The notes under the pieces were generated by a model, which worked only from the letters and a program-made list of their open reading frames with translations, did not search any database and had not been told where the DNA came from. A stretch of 64,000 nt of DNA, taken from positions 310,001 through 374,000 of the forward strand of contig NZ_VTOW01000001.1 of NCBI RefSeq assembly GCF_012184425.1, read 5' to 3'. The translations under genes were made by a program, and so were the position numbers. The DNA comes from Candidatus Manganitrophus noduliformans (lineage in GTDB: Bacteria > Nitrospirota > Nitrospiria > SBBL01 > Manganitrophaceae). Below are positions 39,201 through 47,412 of the stretch, piece by piece (position 1 is the first letter of the stretch; each line of letters begins with the position of its first letter).

Positions 39201-40843
39201 CCGACTGTCGCCGCACCCGTGGTGCTCAGCGTCGTCGTGCCGATATTGCCGGTGTTGCCGATGCCGGCCGTGGTGGTCGCGCCGGTGACGTTCAGCGTAT
39301 TGTTCACGGTAGCGGCGCCGGTGACGCCCAACGTGCCGCCGACGGTGGCATTACTGCTCACGCCGAGCGTGCCGGTCACACTGGAGTTTCCGGTGATGGC
39401 GGCACCGCCCGCCGAGACAGTGAGACCATTGCCGACCGTCGCCGCATCGGTACTGCTCAAAGTAGTGCTGGCGATGTTACCGGTATTGGTGATGCCGGTC
39501 GTCGTGGTGGCCCCGGTGACATTCAATGTGTCGTCAACGGTGGTTGCGCCATTCAGCGTGGCCGTGCCTGTCACTTCCAACGTGCCTCCGATCGTGGTAT
39601 TGCCGGTGACTCCCAGGGTGCCGGTGACGGTGGAATTGCCGGTCACATTTGCGCCGCCGGCCGAGACGGTCAGGCCGTTGCCCACGGTGGCCGCACCGGT
39701 TGTGCTTAAGGTCGTGGTGCCGACATTGCCGGTGTTGCTGATCCCGGCGGTGGTGCTCGTACCGGTGACGTTCAAGGTATTGTTGACAGCCGTCGCGCCA
39801 TTGAGGGTTGTGGCGCCGGTCACTCCCAACGCTCCTCCAACAGTTGTATCACTACTGATGCCCAGAGTCCCGGTTACCGTCGAGTTGCCGGTGATTGCGG
39901 CCCCGCCAGTGGAGACGGTCAAACCGTTGCCGACCGTGGCGGCCCCTGTGGTACTTAAGGTGGTGGTACCGATATTGCCGGTGTTAGTAACGCCCACTGT
40001 GGTGGTAGCGCCGCTCACACCGAGAGTGCCGGAGACGGTCGCGTTGCCGGTGACGGCCGTGCCTAAGGAGTTCACCGCTAGACTGTTGCCGCCATTGCTC
40101 AAGATCGCATTGGTGTTGTTGACGGTGAGGCCGCTGGCACCACCTCTCACGGTCACAGTGACATCGTTGGTGTTGCCAATGGTCGTCGTCGAAAACCCGC
40201 TGGTGTTGATGCTGGTGGGGCCGGTAAGGGTAACGCCGCCGATGCTGTTGCCGATGCTCGTCGTCGAAAGCCCGCCGGTGTTGATGTTCGTTGTACCGGC
40301 CAGGGTCGTCGTCCCGCTGACGCTTAACGAGGTGGCGCCGGCGATAGCCCCGGCGTTGGAAATGCCGTTGCTGTTCATGTTCAGACCGCCGCCGGTCACG
40401 CTCACCCCCCCGGTGGTGGCGATCGCCACCGAGCCGTTATTGGTGATCGTCACCGAGCTCGATCCGCTTTTGACCGCAGTACTGGTCCCGCCGTCGGCCC
40501 GAAAGACCTCCGTTGCGGAATCATAGATTTGAAAGAGCTCACCACTACTATTGTCCGGGTTGCTGTTGATGACAATTCCCCGATTTGTAATAGTCAATGG
40601 ATCATTACAGCACCCCCCCTGACTGGTAATTCCAGAGCTGCTATATACCGTTGCTTGGCTAGACTGGCCGCTAGAGAGACTGGCGTCGTTAGTCGATTGC
40701 CAACTACCAAAACCAAAGAGCAGATCCACGTTTTGCGCGATGGCATGGCCTCTCAGGGTGAATAACACCACGAGGGCCGCCGCAAGCAACCCGATCTTCC
40801 CAAATATCCCTTTCCACATTTCAATCGTCTGCCTTCTTTTCAC
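36278..40843 (-). CDS. Trimeric autotransporter adhesin built from Gly/Thr/Asn repeats
   Basis: I start at GTG 40843 with GGGAGG nine bases upstream; the frame is open further to 41050. The 1521-residue protein has a signal peptide (about 10-37, ending GHAIAQ). A stalk of about 1100 residues follows, made of repeats of about 80 residues containing blocks such as GNGLTVSAGGAAITGNSTVT and GTLGVTGATTLNGATTVNNT. At the C-terminus come a YadA-like neck (DFDAVNFRQLEKLESKMSRG) and a four-strand anchor ending GAGVAFSW. The family trimerises in the outer membrane and binds surfaces. Within the repeats some DNA units are nearly identical. A small exported protein is encoded just upstream on the same transcript. 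Confidence 0.92.
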   Translation of the reverse strand: MKRRQTIEMWKGIFGKIGLLAAALVVLFTLRGHAIAQNVDLLFGFGSWQSTNDASLSSGQSSQATVYSSSGITSQGGCCNDPLTITNRGIVINSNPDNSSGELFQIYDSATEVFRADGGTSTAVKSGSSSVTITNNGSVAIATTGGVSVTGGGLNMNSNGISNAGAIAGATSLSVSGTTTLAGTTNINTGGLSTTSIGNSIGGVTLTGPTSINTSGFSTTTIGNTNDVTVTVRGGASGLTVNNTNAILSNGGNSLAVNSLGTAVTGNATVSGTLGVSGATTTVGVTNTGNIGTTTLSTTGAATVGNGLTVSTGGAAITGNSTVTGTLGISSDTTVGGALGVTGATTLNGATAVNNTLNVTGTSTTAGISNTGNVGTTTLSTTGAATVGNGLTVSAGGANVTGNSTVTGTLGVTGNTTIGGTLEVTGTATLNGATTVDDTLNVTGATTTTGITNTGNIASTTLSSTDAATVGNGLTVSAGGAAITGNSSVTGTLGVSSNATVGGTLGVTGAATVNNTLNVTGATTTAGIGNTGNIGTTTLSTTGAATVGNGLTVSAGGANITGDSNVTGTLDVSGNTTVGGTLGVTGAATLNGAATINNTLNVTGATTTAGIGNTGALTSNGTTTLTGATNINTSGTAATTIGNSTNGTTVSVMGGASGLTVNNTAATLTNGSNSVAVNSSGTAITGNTTVSGTLGVTGATTLDGAATVNNTLNVTGSTTTAGITNTGNIATTTLSTTGAATVGNGLTVSAGGAAITGNSTVTGTLGVSGNTTVGGTLGVTGATTTAGITNTGNISTTTLNTTGAATVGNGLTVSAGGAAITGDSNVTGTLDVSGNTTVGGTLGVTGAATLNGATTINNTLNVTGATTTAGIGNTGALTSTGTTTLTGTANINTTGTAATQIGNSTNGTTVSATGGASGLTLDNTAATLANGSNSVAVNSSGTEVSGTLLVAGGTVIDNTLFVSGETATRGLTNIGDLHTTGTTSLTGTTQINMVGTADTIIGNTTGGIEMTGSSVSINTATAASSTTLGNNDTGASVNLTGGASGITVNNTAATLTNGSNSLAVNSSGTAVTGNATVSGTFGVTGATTLNGATTIDNTLNVTGSTTTAGITNTGNISTTTLSTTGAATIGNGLTISAGGANVTGNSTVTGTLGVSGNTSVGGTLVVTGTTATAGITNTGSLTSTGAATLTGTTNINTTGTAATAVGNANASTTVSATGGSAALSLANDAAQLAVSNGGGFSATPTTAAMGVQGGGSMTTYATPQTIPATGETGLVNGDATSQNTVRGAEFVNRIQGNTLVDGNMYVNGTLAYTSTASATTSVTNGQSVLEETATTAGQVSVVNRGEAAPHATVNANGVITMTTEAAGESTASLTLTNGIGNTHGVVVTERQTVLSGGTHSTSLTLGDDAATFTNIESGGPTRVTGIADGRSDFDAVNFRQLEKLESKMSRGIASATALASIPQVEGGGKYSLGLGTGLYNGESSIAIGGSVRMTENAVFKGGFSFGSGGRPTGGAGVAFSW
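37310..40060. repeat. Internal DNA repeats of the adhesin stalk
   Basis: The stalk is encoded by roughly 240-250-base units. The copies at 38219-38387 and 38999-39167 are offset by exactly 780 bases (260 codons) and differ at a single position over about 167 bases, whereas other units have diverged much more. This points to recent duplication or gene conversion. The whole stretch is prone to misassembly. Confidence 0.85.
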
Positions 40844-40893
40844 CAAAATCCTCCCTGGAATCGTGATTTCAATCTCTCGATATGATTCCTGAT

Positions 40894-41469
40894 TTACTGC
40901 ACCACTTCTTTTTTGATCGACACGCAGCCGGCTCCGGCCGGCATCAGGAAGATGGTGGTCGCAGGAGCCCCGCCGAGCACCGCAATGGTTTTGGAGAGGG
41001 CCCCGCTCCGCTTTAGATCGCTGAAGTTCTTTTCCGCCACCGCGTCGCACGGCTCGGGCCAGTAGACGATCGTCTCATACATCGCCCCGCAGCCGTTCGC
41101 CTGATTGGGCGCGAAGCTGGCGCTGGCATAGGCGGACGGCCCGTTCGTCACCGGAACCTCCATCGAAACGGAAAAGAGACGCCGGTCTGGATCGACGGGG
41201 GGGGTGAACATCGTCGCCCCGCCTCCCTGGCTGCCGTCGAGAAGAAAATTGGAGACCTGGTTGATCCGGCTGGTGCACGCCAGGACGCCGCTCTTCACCG
41301 CCGCCTCGGTAATCGGGTTCACGGCGGAGACGGGTCGGGGCGCGCTTTGGGCCGGCGCCGGCAGCGCCGGGGGAGGCGCCGTTTTTTCCTGGGCGACGGC
41401 CATGGGAAGTGAAGAGAGGAGATACGCAGAGATGACGAATGCCGTAATCGAATTCGACTTTTTAAACAT
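40894..41469 (-). CDS. Small exported protein co-transcribed with the adhesin
   Basis: I start at ATG 41469 with AAAGGA seven bases before it. The 191-residue protein has a signal peptide (about 1-26, ending PMAVAQ), a Pro/Ala-rich linker and a folded domain with four Cys (ACTSR, GCGAM, PCDAV, GCVSI) that could form two disulfides. It ends GCVSIKKEVVQ. I do not recognise the family. It lies 50 bases before the adhesin on the same strand, so a role in export, folding or trimer stability of the adhesin is plausible, as known for partners of other trimeric autotransporters. Confidence 0.75.
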   Translation of the reverse strand: MFKKSNSITAFVISAYLLSSLPMAVAQEKTAPPPALPAPAQSAPRPVSAVNPITEAAVKSGVLACTSRINQVSNFLLDGSQGGGATMFTPPVDPDRRLFSVSMEVPVTNGPSAYASASFAPNQANGCGAMYETIVYWPEPCDAVAEKNFSDLKRSGALSKTIAVLGGAPATTIFLMPAGAGCVSIKKEVVQ

Positions 41470-42033
41470 ATGCAATCCTTTACCTTTCTCCCAAAACGGG
41501 AATGCGGAGTTCATGATGGATTGGAAAAGAAAAAGTTTGGAGCTTTAAAAAACAAATAAAAAAAGATCTGGAAAGCGCCTTGTGATCTACCGATTTCTCT
41601 TCATTAACGGTAATATTTCCAGACGGGATTGAACTTGTATACCATCCAGTTGAAAATTCCGCCTCGGTAGTTTGCCGGATATTCATTACGAAATACTTTA
41701 GAAGACAGATGAGAGGTTCCAGATAAAATGAAGGGGCTGAAGCCGGATCGACGTGGAAGAAATAGACCGGTCCAATGAAAGTAATGGGTCAATCGAGAAT
41801 CAAGAAAGACACTGCGGAGTGCGGACTTCGGAGTTGAAGCAAAAGAAATGAGGGATCGAGAGCGGAGAGCCCTCGTTGGGTTTCATGTGAGTCGACTGGA
41901 AAAGCGGCGGCCATCCGGCCGCCGTCGAGAGAAGGGTCATTCGGAATCAAAAACGGGCGGGGGAAAGGTTGATCGCGCCGAAACGGAGTGCGGGACAGCG
42001 CCGCGAACCGGGATCGCCCTGGAGCGCCGGCGT
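41470..42033. other. Spacer with only weak frames
   Basis: Frames of 60-70 codons on the minus strand (41480-41686, 41604-41792) and one on the plus strand have no Shine-Dalgarno and no motif. The AT-rich part at 41520-41720 may hold the promoter of the adhesin operon, but I see no convincing -35/-10 pair. Confidence 0.5.
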
Positions 42034-42480
42034 CTAGAACTTATCCGCGGCTTTATCGAAGGAGTCGCTCAGCGTTTCATAGCTCTCCACAAAGCCCTTC
42101 TTGACCTCTTCCCAGGCGCCGGAGGAGCTCTGCTTCATGGAGCCCACCCACTCGGCCACTTTTTCGCGCTGATTTTTAATTCCTTCCAGCGACGTCTTTG
42201 CGGTTTTGCGCGCCGAGTCTCCCATCCGGTCCCATTCCCTCTTGATTCTCGATTCCATCTGTTCAATCCGGCCGTCCAGATTATCCAGGACCGCTTTCCC
42301 TTTCTTCACCGCTTCGTCTTTTTGGTCGGCGGAATATTCTTTGATCGCCTCAACCGCCTCCTTCACCTCTTGGCCGACCTCTTTCTTCCCTGCGGGGGGG
42401 TCGGCGGAAAAAGCCGGCATGACCAAGAAAAAGATAAAAGCACCGATCAGCGTGGCGCAGACAGCCTTGTAAATCTTCAT
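42034..42480 (-). CDS. Exported coiled-coil protein
   Basis: The 148-residue protein starts at ATG 42480 behind AAGGAGG; the frame extends far upstream but without a signal peptide. It has a cleavable signal (about 1-25, ending PAFSA) and then an almost wholly helical, highly charged body with heptad-like spacing (DGRIEQMESRIKREWDRMGD). It resembles the small periplasmic stress-related helical proteins found in many environmental bacteria, but no named family can be assigned. It is transcribed divergently from the gene at 42692 across a 211-base spacer. Confidence 0.7.
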   Translation of the reverse strand: MKIYKAVCATLIGAFIFFLVMPAFSADPPAGKKEVGQEVKEAVEAIKEYSADQKDEAVKKGKAVLDNLDGRIEQMESRIKREWDRMGDSARKTAKTSLEGIKNQREKVAEWVGSMKQSSSGAWEEVKKGFVESYETLSDSFDKAADKF

Positions 42481-42691
42481 CGTGTTTGCCTCCTTATCAA
42501 CATCCAAGAGCAGTAGATTACCACGAACGGATCGGATGATAAAGTGTCTCTCACGGGCGATTGACTCGCTTCCTGAACCGTCTCCTCCCGCGAATGTTGA
42601 CAACGAATCGGAATCAGAATATACCTTGAACCTGATCAGTGATCGTCGGCGTTCTTCCGGAGCACCTCTCCGCGGAAAGGAGAAAACCTTC

Positions 42692-43639
42692 ATGCCAAAA
42701 AAGTCAGGATTTCGGCGCAAAAGATCCAAACGGCCGGTGTTTGACGCGAAAGGCCGATCGAAAACGGTATCGGTCAGCCGTTCGGATCTCAGGGACCTTG
42801 TTTCGGAACTCGGATTCGGTTCTCCCGCGGCGTTCTTCAAAGCAAACGCCGATCTCTTCTATCTTTTCGGTCATAAGAAAGAAATCACCCTCCCCCCCGC
42901 GAAAGGCGTTGAGAAACAAGCGGTCGAGAAGCCGCTCTCCCCGGAAGAGATCGAAAGAGCGCTTCGCATCCTTCTGCGCGCAATCGCACTCGCGTCGGGT
43001 CCGCAGTTGGCGAGGGTCCCCCCTCCCGAAGAAGAGGAAACGGTGGGCGGTCGGCCGGCCGTGGAGATCACCCGCAAAGAGGGGTGCGAATGCCCCTGTC
43101 CGGACGGAATCACGGTCGACTTTTTAATCGAATGGGACGCCGCGGGGCCGGTCAATCCCGATCTCTTCTCCGACTCGCTCACCCGCGGCGCCACCCGGAA
43201 CCCGGCGGGACAGGCGGCGGGAGAGACCGTCGAGATCGAGGGGGACAAGACCGTCACGCTCAATTTCGGCAACCCCGCCCTCGGACAGCTCAATACCGGC
43301 GACATCATCGCGACGTTCACGCTCAAGCCGTTTTTCGGCGGCGGGTTCGACGACGACGCCTGCTGCATCACCGCGACCGGATCGTTCGTCGGCACCGCCC
43401 GGATCGCCAGCTTCACAAACCGCGGTCAGGCCAATGAGCAGGTCGCGCGGGGGCGGACGAGAATCAATCAGACGATCCAAGTCGGCGATTGCGAGTTGGA
43501 GGAGGATCAGGAGCCCTGCTGCACGGCCGTTTATCGATGGCTTTTTGCCAAGGGGTTCGCAGTCAATGCATTGGGGTTCGACGTCGAAGCCGTCGTCCGG
43601 GGGATCATTACCGCCGAACTGAAGGTCTGGAAGGTCTGA
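42692..43639 (+). CDS. Cysteine-containing protein of unknown function
   Basis: The 315-residue protein starts at ATG 42692 (AAAGGAG nine bases before). It has a very basic N-terminus (MPKKSGFRRKRSKRP), a charged helical part to about residue 130 and a beta-rich C-terminal half with Cys clusters: ECPC (about 131-135), DDACC, DCEL and EPCC. There is no signal peptide or membrane segment. I do not recognise the family. The paired cysteines suggest metal binding or crosslinking in an extracellular or coat-like structure, but this is a guess. Confidence 0.65.
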   Translation: MPKKSGFRRKRSKRPVFDAKGRSKTVSVSRSDLRDLVSELGFGSPAAFFKANADLFYLFGHKKEITLPPAKGVEKQAVEKPLSPEEIERALRILLRAIALASGPQLARVPPPEEEETVGGRPAVEITRKEGCECPCPDGITVDFLIEWDAAGPVNPDLFSDSLTRGATRNPAGQAAGETVEIEGDKTVTLNFGNPALGQLNTGDIIATFTLKPFFGGGFDDDACCITATGSFVGTARIASFTNRGQANEQVARGRTRINQTIQVGDCELEEDQEPCCTAVYRWLFAKGFAVNALGFDVEAVVRGIITAELKVWKV

Positions 43640-43789
43640 GACGAGGATCATTCGGCAAACGAAAGAATCACTGGAAAATCAACGGCGTGATGATTTTAGA
43701 AGAAATCCAGCCGGTCAGGCTTTCTCTCGACGGGTCGAATGCTCGGCTGCCGCTGCGATGAAACGGTTCAGGACGAGACATGAATAACC

Positions 43790-44203
43790 ATGAATAACAA
43801 TGTGGTGCTTCGAGGCTCTGTTGCAAGCATCCTTGTCACCCTCCCCATCGGCATGATTGTGCTTCGTCTGCTTCCGGGCTGGGACGGCCTCGTGAGGGAT
43901 ATGGGCGCGGGGGGGGCGTGGACCGTCGCATTCGTCTCTCAGCTCATTTATGGCTGGGTGATCGGGATCGCCACCTTTGCCTTTCTGAAGCTTCTTGAAA
44001 AATTAAAATATCAAGGGAGCGCCTTCGGCGCCGGCCTGAGCGCCGCGATCAGCGTCACGACCATCAATATTCTCTCCATCCGGTTTTCCGTCGATTTCGG
44101 CGCCGCGCTGGTTTTGTGGTTGGCGTGGGCGACCTGGGTCGTCAATTATGTGGTGTACCTGTTCATGAAGCTGCTGAATCGCTCGCGCCGGCCGATTGCT
44201 TAG
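43790..44203 (+). CDS. Small four-span membrane protein
   Basis: The 137-residue protein has hydrophobic segments at about 7-28, 43-66, 75-97 and 102-126 and a basic C-terminal tail. No motif or family is evident. The start region contains the tandem ATGAATAACC-ATGAATAAC; the first ATG (43780) leads to a stop after five codons, so the second is used. The Shine-Dalgarno is weak. Confidence 0.6.
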   Translation: MNNNVVLRGSVASILVTLPIGMIVLRLLPGWDGLVRDMGAGGAWTVAFVSQLIYGWVIGIATFAFLKLLEKLKYQGSAFGAGLSAAISVTTINILSIRFSVDFGAALVLWLAWATWVVNYVVYLFMKLLNRSRRPIA

Positions 44204-44326
44204 CGCGCCGGAACCGGTCTCGCCGGCCGGCACATTTTATCCGCCCTTCGATTTTTTCCGCATGCGCTCCGCTCACCTCGGCAGTGACTCATTTCCACAA
44301 CCGACATCGAGCCCCCTTCTCTTTTC

Positions 44327-44356
44327 TTGTGATAACCCTTCCGGAGGTGATACAAT
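44327..44356 (+). promoter_or_regulatory. Promoter of the PsiE-family gene
   Basis: TTGTGA (44327-44332) and TACAAT (44351-44356) are separated by 18 bases; a start near 44363 leaves a 22-base leader with AGGGGA before ATG 44385. Confidence 0.5.
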
Positions 44357-44384
44357 GGCGGAGTAATTATATAGGGGATAGCGA

Positions 44385-44861
44385 ATGGCGGAAGAGCAGA
44401 AGACGGCGATTTACGTGGGGTGGATGGAGAGGCTGGAGCAGTGGGGATATGTCACCGCGGGGCTGAGCTTTCTCATCCTGGGGATGGTTGTCTTCGGATA
44501 CGGCTGGGTGGCCTTTTACCGAGCCCTGAACGAGAGTGTCCTGCTGGCGGCGATGCTGCTGATGAACGATCTTCTCCTGGTTCTGATTCTTCTTGAGCTG
44601 TTCAGAACCGTCCTCAATTTTTTGAAAACCCACACGGTCAGTCTGGAGTCGTTCTTTTATGTCGGCATTGTCGCCGCGATCCGGAAAATCCTGACCACCG
44701 GCGCCAAGGAGACCTATTTCGACATCTCCAAGGCGCCCCGGCCCGACGAGGCGGGCGAATTTTACCGTTACCTGATGGACACCGGCCTGAACGGACTTCT
44801 CATCCTCGTTCTGGTGGTCGCCATGTTCGTCTATCGCCGGTTCCTGGTGATGAGGGCTTAA
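44385..44861 (+). CDS. PsiE-family membrane protein
   Basis: The 158-residue protein has four membrane spans (about 20-45, 52-75, 85-103, 132-153). The middle part, LLLVLILLELFRTVLNFLKTH, and the following VGIVAAIRKILTTG are the hallmarks of the phosphate-starvation-inducible PsiE family. The molecular role of the family is not known. It has its own promoter; no Pho-box-like repeat is obvious upstream, so phosphate control is not shown here. Confidence 0.8.
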   Translation: MAEEQKTAIYVGWMERLEQWGYVTAGLSFLILGMVVFGYGWVAFYRALNESVLLAAMLLMNDLLLVLILLELFRTVLNFLKTHTVSLESFFYVGIVAAIRKILTTGAKETYFDISKAPRPDEAGEFYRYLMDTGLNGLLILVLVVAMFVYRRFLVMRA

Positions 44862-44879
44862 CGACCTTCCCTTCGATTC

Positions 44880-45464
44880 TCAAGGCGGCCCGAGGCCCCG
44901 GACGCCGCTTCCCCGCTCCTCGCCGTCGAACGTTCCGCCTCCCAGCCCGACGTGCGGAACGCCGCTGACCGATTGCGCGACGAGGACCGGTTGGTTCTCT
45001 TCGATTTCGGCCTCCACCCGATATTCCAAATCAAAGCCGAGGTCCCGCTCGATCTCGGCGACCACAAACCGTTTGACCGTACCGGCCACCCGGACGGTCT
45101 CCTTCATCGACTCCGGCGGCTCGCCCGGGAGCTCTTTCGGCAGCGGCATCGGCTCCGTGGTCACGACGATCAACTCGCTCTCAAACGGCCCTTCATCCGA
45201 GATGGAGAAGACCCCCGGCTGATAAAACCGCTTGATTTCGGCGCTCACCAATACACTTTCTCCGACGTATCGTTCGGGGTTCTCCGTGATCTTCTCGACC
45301 GTGACCCCCCCTTGCGCGTCCCGCTCGATCTCCGAAACCCGCTCCTCCTCCCGGACACATCCCGCTGCAAACACCAGGAAAAGAAACGCCAGAAAAAAAT
45401 AAACCCGATCTCCCTGGCGAATCAGGCGGAACGGCGTCGTTTTCGTCGGAGATGATTTTTTCAT
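44880..45464 (-). CDS. Lipoprotein with nucleic-acid-binding-like fold, unknown function
   Basis: I start at ATG 45464 (GGGAGG upstream). The 194-residue protein has a positively charged N-terminus, a hydrophobic stretch and the lipobox FAAGC. The mature domain contains VTVEKITENPERYVGESVLV, a pattern common in small OB-fold lipoproteins, then FYQPGVFSISDEGP and a second beta unit with VRVAGTVKRFVVAEIERDLG. The acidic, Gly-rich C-terminus is probably unfolded. The role is unknown; envelope location is clear from the lipobox. Confidence 0.72.
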   Translation of the reverse strand: MKKSSPTKTTPFRLIRQGDRVYFFLAFLFLVFAAGCVREEERVSEIERDAQGGVTVEKITENPERYVGESVLVSAEIKRFYQPGVFSISDEGPFESELIVVTTEPMPLPKELPGEPPESMKETVRVAGTVKRFVVAEIERDLGFDLEYRVEAEIEENQPVLVAQSVSGVPHVGLGGGTFDGEERGSGVRGLGPP

Positions 45465-45779
45465 TACGGGGCTTCCTCCCTCTTTAGAAGATGAACGCAT
45501 CCGGCCGAGATTGATTAAACCTCATAATGGATGACTTGCAATAATCATAAAGGGGTGACCTCTCCGGCCGCAATTCCCAAGAAGAATTACCTGAAGATCC
45601 CCCGAACGGGTCATCCGATAGAGGACAGGTTATTTCACTAAAGGACACCGTCTGTGATTCCGTGGGATGGATTCGCTCGCAAGGAATATGCGAAAATAGT
45701 AGCTAACGGGGAGCGGAGGAGGGAAGCGGCCGCGCCGGGGCAAGTCGAATCTCCCGGTCCGGCAATAAGGAGGAATAGA
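45465..45779. other. Divergent spacer, nothing definite
   Basis: It separates two divergent envelope genes and must contain their promoters, but no strong -35/-10 pair stands out on either strand. A short frame from 45654 is only an upstream extension of the next gene. Confidence 0.45.
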
Positions 45780-46295
45780 ATGAAAAAAGGGTTGATTCGA
45801 GGGTTTCTGATTTTGACGATGATCGCCCAGCTGTTTTACGCCGGGCAGGTTCTGGCCGACGATGAACCTTCTTCGGGGCACAGAGAGGTGTCGGGGACGG
45901 TTGAAAAAGTGGAGAGCGATTTAATCTCCGTAAAAACGGAAGAAGGGACCACCCGGACCTTCACCGTCAGCGAAAGCAAACGGGAAAACGTCCGATCGTT
46001 GAAAGCGGGAGACAAGGTGGTCCTGGAAATGGATGAAGGGAACCAGATCATCGATATTCACCGCGAAGGATCGATCATCACCAAAGGAGATCATCGGCAC
46101 CGCTCGATCGCGGGAACGTTAAAAATGTTCAGCCGGGCGGACAAGAAGATTATCATTGAATCGAATGACGGCGGAACGGAGAGCTTTTTGGTCAAAGACT
46201 CGGCCGCTTCAAAATTGGGCTCCATCAGAGAAGGGACCCAAGTCACCCTGGAAATCGACGAGCAAAACCGTGTGATGGATGTGCACGGCGGTTGA
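45780..46295 (+). CDS. Exported protein with two tandem beta domains
   Basis: The 171-residue protein starts at ATG 45780 behind AAGGAGG. It has a signal peptide (about 1-27, ending QVLA) and two similar units of about 60 residues. The first runs from SGTVEKVESDLISVKTEEG to GDKVVLEMDEGNQIIDIH, the second from AGTLKMFSRADKKIIIES to GTQVTLEIDEQNRVMDVH. The internal duplication is clear. Such small OB/SH3-like repeats are common in secreted proteins of unknown role, and I assign no function. Confidence 0.72.
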   Translation: MKKGLIRGFLILTMIAQLFYAGQVLADDEPSSGHREVSGTVEKVESDLISVKTEEGTTRTFTVSESKRENVRSLKAGDKVVLEMDEGNQIIDIHREGSIITKGDHRHRSIAGTLKMFSRADKKIIIESNDGGTESFLVKDSAASKLGSIREGTQVTLEIDEQNRVMDVHGG

Positions 46296-46315
46296 TCGCT
46301 GCGCCTTGAGTGGAT

Positions 46316-46352
46316 CGGGCGGGGGGGGGGGCCGCAATACTCCCCCCGCCCG
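46316..46352. terminator. G/C hairpin with an 11-G run between convergent genes
   Basis: CGGGCGGGGGG (46316-46326) pairs with CCCCCCGCCCG (46342-46352). The left arm continues into a homopolymer of 11 G (46321-46331). It lies between two convergent genes and probably blocks read-through both ways. Confidence 0.6.
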
Positions 46353-46369
46353 AAGACCCGAAGAAATGA

Positions 46370-47401
46370 TCAGCTCCCCTCTTTCTCCAACTTCTGCAGC
46401 ATCTCTTCAAAGAAGGGCCGGTCTCGAAGGCTCATAAAATCGTTTCTAAACCGGATCGCTTCGATTTCAACCGAATCGCCGACGACGTCCCGGAGCACCA
46501 ACGCAAACCGGCTGCCGTCGCTGAGTTTGGTGTTGTCCATGTAGGGGAGATCGAAATAGGAAATATCAAACTGGAGGCTCCCCTTCAGCAGGCTTCCTTG
46601 AAGAACATCCCCTTTAAAGAGATCGTCGTAGATGCCGACTTGAATCGTGGCGTAGGCCTTATTCACCGAAACCGGCATGATCTCCAGCGACTGGCGCCGG
46701 GTATCGCCGGTCAGATCGACCAGATTGATGAGGGTCTCCGCCAGACCGTCGCCTCCGTTGTTTGTGCTCCCCGGCTCCAGACAGCGACCGGGCAGAAAAC
46801 TCTGAAAGGGGGTCCCGTCCTGTTTCCGAAGGGTGGCAAATTCTTCCCGGTTATAGAGTCTTACGCAGATCGGCTCTTCTTTTTCGATGTTGAACACCGA
46901 GCTTGTCCCGATATTGTTCAGCATTTTAGACTGCCGGGAAACGATGTTCATCGAGACGCGGATGATCTGCCGTTCTAAGTCTTCCCATTTTTTCCGCTCG
47001 GCGTCGGTCTGCGCCGCCGTCCGTTTCCGCTCCAGCCCCGTGTAGACCTCTTCGAAAAGGGGCTTCGCGTTAAAAAACTCCTGAAAGTTGATCGTCAACA
47101 GCTCCAGAAACATGATCCGCCGCCGGAAAGCGTCTTCATCTGCCTTCACAAAATCTTCTTTCAGCGAGCCGAGATAACCGTTCAAGAGCGTTTCGAACAT
47201 CGATTGCCGGATATCGGTGTCGGCCTTCTCCCGCTCCGTCATCGTCCGGACGAACATCTCGGCCCGGCGGTTCTCTTCCGTGTAGGAGTTGATCAAGACC
47301 GGAATCAGAATGGCGCTGACGGCGGCGCTGAAGCCGGCCAGGATTTTTGCGAACGACTCCATCTTCGCCCAGCCATCGGTCCGCTTCTCTTTCTCAGGCA
47401 T
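46370..47401 (-). CDS. Membrane-anchored helical protein of unknown function
   Basis: The 343-residue protein has one transmembrane segment near the N-terminus (about 20-40). A long charged helical region (45-170) is followed by a beta-rich domain (about 170-330) with PICVRLYNREEF and SLQFDISYFDLPYMDN. No catalytic motif is visible. It lies 11 bases downstream of the small CarboxypepD-regulatory-like gene, so the two form a pair. I do not recognise the family. Confidence 0.65.
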   Translation of the reverse strand: MPEKEKRTDGWAKMESFAKILAGFSAAVSAILIPVLINSYTEENRRAEMFVRTMTEREKADTDIRQSMFETLLNGYLGSLKEDFVKADEDAFRRRIMFLELLTINFQEFFNAKPLFEEVYTGLERKRTAAQTDAERKKWEDLERQIIRVSMNIVSRQSKMLNNIGTSSVFNIEKEEPICVRLYNREEFATLRKQDGTPFQSFLPGRCLEPGSTNNGGDGLAETLINLVDLTGDTRRQSLEIMPVSVNKAYATIQVGIYDDLFKGDVLQGSLLKGSLQFDISYFDLPYMDNTKLSDGSRFALVLRDVVGDSVEIEAIRFRNDFMSLRDRPFFEEMLQKLEKEGS

Positions 47402-47412
47402 GGAGATCCTTT

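Noticed and set aside
37310-40060. Regular repeats considered as a CRISPR-like or minisatellite array
   Set aside because: The units keep one reading frame throughout and encode the adhesin stalk; there are no spacers of constant length.
38166-40526. A 786-codon plus-strand frame over the adhesin gene
   Set aside because: It is the antisense of the repeat stalk; its Val/Pro/Ala monotony mirrors the Gly/Thr/Asn repeats, and the minus frame has signal peptide, neck and anchor.
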